DNA of 6,796 bases from Candidatus Firestoneibacteriota bacterium (GTDB taxonomy: Bacteria > JACRDZ01), in contig JACRDZ010000014.1 of NCBI GenBank assembly GCA_016212735.1, positions 1-6,796 of the forward strand. Direction: 5' to 3'. Positions 6,383 to 6,796 of this stretch are shown piece after piece. Both the position numbers and the translations under genes were made by a program. Under the pieces are notes generated by a model that worked only from the letters and a program-made list of their open reading frames with translations, ran no database searches and was not told where the DNA came from. Numbering within the stretch: position 1 is the stretch's first letter; each line of letters starts with the position of its first letter.

Positions 6383-6431
6383 ATAGACATAAAAAAATAT
6401 GAAAAAAACGAGAGAAATATTATAAAACCAA

Positions 6432-6466
6432 AGCAGATAGCTGGTAGCTGAACGCTGATAGCTTTT
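6432..6466. repeat. Intergenic heptamer array (AGCTGAT type)
   Basis: Five 7-base units, mostly AGCTGRW. This is the same word and orientation as the right arm at 6170-6197. It includes AGCTGAACGCT, matching the TAAGCGTTCAGC end of the left arm in inverse. Confidence 0.75.
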
Positions 6467-6499
6467 GGCATAGTAATTGCTTTTAAATAAAGGGGAGAA

Positions 6500-6548
6500 A
6501 TGAGTAAAAGCGTGGAAGCGTGAATGAGTAAATGGGTGGATGAGTTAA
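6500..6548. repeat. Intergenic octamer array, first orientation
   Basis: Six octamers of the type ATGAGTAA, AAGCGTGG and ATGGGTGG. Read inverted they are the same family as the coding octamers. 6531-6548 is the exact inverse of the 18-base word at 3650-3667. Confidence 0.85.
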
Positions 6549-6559
6549 AGAATTTAATA

Positions 6560-6607
6560 AACACATATTCGCATTAACACATCTACGCATATACCCATAC
6601 ACTCATA
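6560..6607. repeat. Intergenic octamer array, second orientation
   Basis: Six octamers such as AACACATC, TACGCATA, TACCCATA and CACTCATA, with an NNCNCATN pattern. It faces the array at 6500-6548 and ends 13 bases before the Shine-Dalgarno sequence of the next gene. The opposed arrays could form an imperfect stem in the leader RNA. Confidence 0.75.
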
Positions 6608-6620
6608 TCCACACTCAAAC

Positions 6621-6627
6621 GGAGGAG
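6621..6627 (+). promoter_or_regulatory. Strong Shine-Dalgarno site
   Basis: GGAGGAG, six bases before the ATG at 6634, is the best ribosome binding site in the window and fixes the start of the final gene. Confidence 0.85.
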
Positions 6628-6633
6628 TCAAAG

Positions 6634-6796
6634 ATGGAAGGATCAGTATTTATGTCTGATAGTGCTGATAATATAGTTAATTCAGTTCGTAAGCGCCGAT
6701 CTTATCATACAAACGTTAAAATTTTGGCAAAGGCTGACTTGCTGCCGGAAGAAATGCTTGAAGCTATTCCGAAATCAAATATATCAAGATGGGAAA
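6634..6796 (+). CDS. Probable transposase/integrase N-terminus, 3'-truncated
   Basis: Only 54 codons lie in the window. The start is set by the strong Shine-Dalgarno sequence; Met7 (ATG at 6652) is an alternative. The visible protein has a basic RKRRSYH stretch (about residues 19-25) and a short helix run ending IPKSNISRW (about 45-53). That motif resembles the recognition helix of helix-turn-helix domains at the N-terminus of DDE transposases with an rve-type integrase core (IPKSTxxRW-like). No catalytic domain is visible because the window ends. Its codons (CGT, CGC, CTG, CCG, GCT) differ from the ATA/AGA-rich genes upstream, which would fit a mobile gene, though the sample is small. A different HTH protein is possible. 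Confidence 0.55.
   Translation, partial: MEGSVFMSDSADNIVNSVRKRRSYHTNVKILAKADLLPEEMLEAIPKSNISRWE

Larger units (their letters stand above)
5515..6620. other. Gene-poor, repeat-rich region
   Basis: About 1.1 kb with no convincing gene on either strand. The separate entries here cover a promoter-like site, a long imperfect hairpin, heptamer arrays, a REP-like hairpin, an inverted repeat, a GGGCAGAC palindrome and octamer arrays. I see nothing beyond A/T-rich sequence in 5585-5680, 5981-6063 and 6204-6319. Confidence 0.75.

Noticed and set aside
6328..6564. 78-codon minus-strand frame
   Set aside because: It is composed of octamer and heptamer repeats and A-runs (its start reads like the NSSTH peptide of the coding arrays), has no ribosome binding site and no protein family character.
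6500..6607. CRISPR array
   Set aside because: Units are contiguous 8-mers that vary at several positions, with no conserved repeat of CRISPR length and no spacers. No cas gene is present.

Overview
The window looks like AT-rich chromosomal DNA from an uncultured bacterium. The two long genes use A-ending codons heavily (ATA for Ile, AGA for Arg, GAA, AAA). The gaps hold unusually many short palindromes and degenerate 7- and 8-base tandem arrays, a pattern I associate with metagenome-assembled candidate-phylum bacteria, with some resemblance to cyanobacterial STRR repeats. The sequence alone does not fix the taxon.

Layout: (1) 1-4254 is the 3' 1417 codons of a very large gene whose start lies upstream. 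It appears to encode a multidomain extracytoplasmic protein, with a class I glutamine-amidotransferase-like fold followed by a string of Ig-like beta-sandwich modules. At least six repeat tracts have entered this frame without breaking it. (2) 4255-4605 is a noncoding gap with three short hairpins of one REP-like family, then a good sigma70-type promoter. (3) 4606-5514 encodes an Rpn/Transposase_31 family PD-(D/E)XK nuclease. (4) 5515-6633 is about 1.1 kb with no convincing gene. It is a patchwork of a promoter-like site, a long imperfect hairpin, a fourth REP-like hairpin, heptamer arrays forming a 34-bp inverted repeat, a GGGCAGAC palindrome, and two opposed octamer arrays. (5) 6634-6796 is the start of a gene behind a strong Shine-Dalgarno sequence, probably a transposase or integrase N-terminus with a helix-turn-helix.

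The genes do not form a recognisable pathway. The main theme is the repeat ecology. The same kinds of short repeats fill the intergenic DNA and are translated inside the giant protein, and one 18-base word is shared exactly (inverted) between the two settings. The REP-like hairpins carry a GTAG or GTAA foot and show compensatory stem changes, as expected of mobile REP/REPIN elements. I see no defence system, CRISPR array, tRNA or rRNA. The best candidates for something undescribed are the coding-sequence repeat invasions and the covarying hairpin family.
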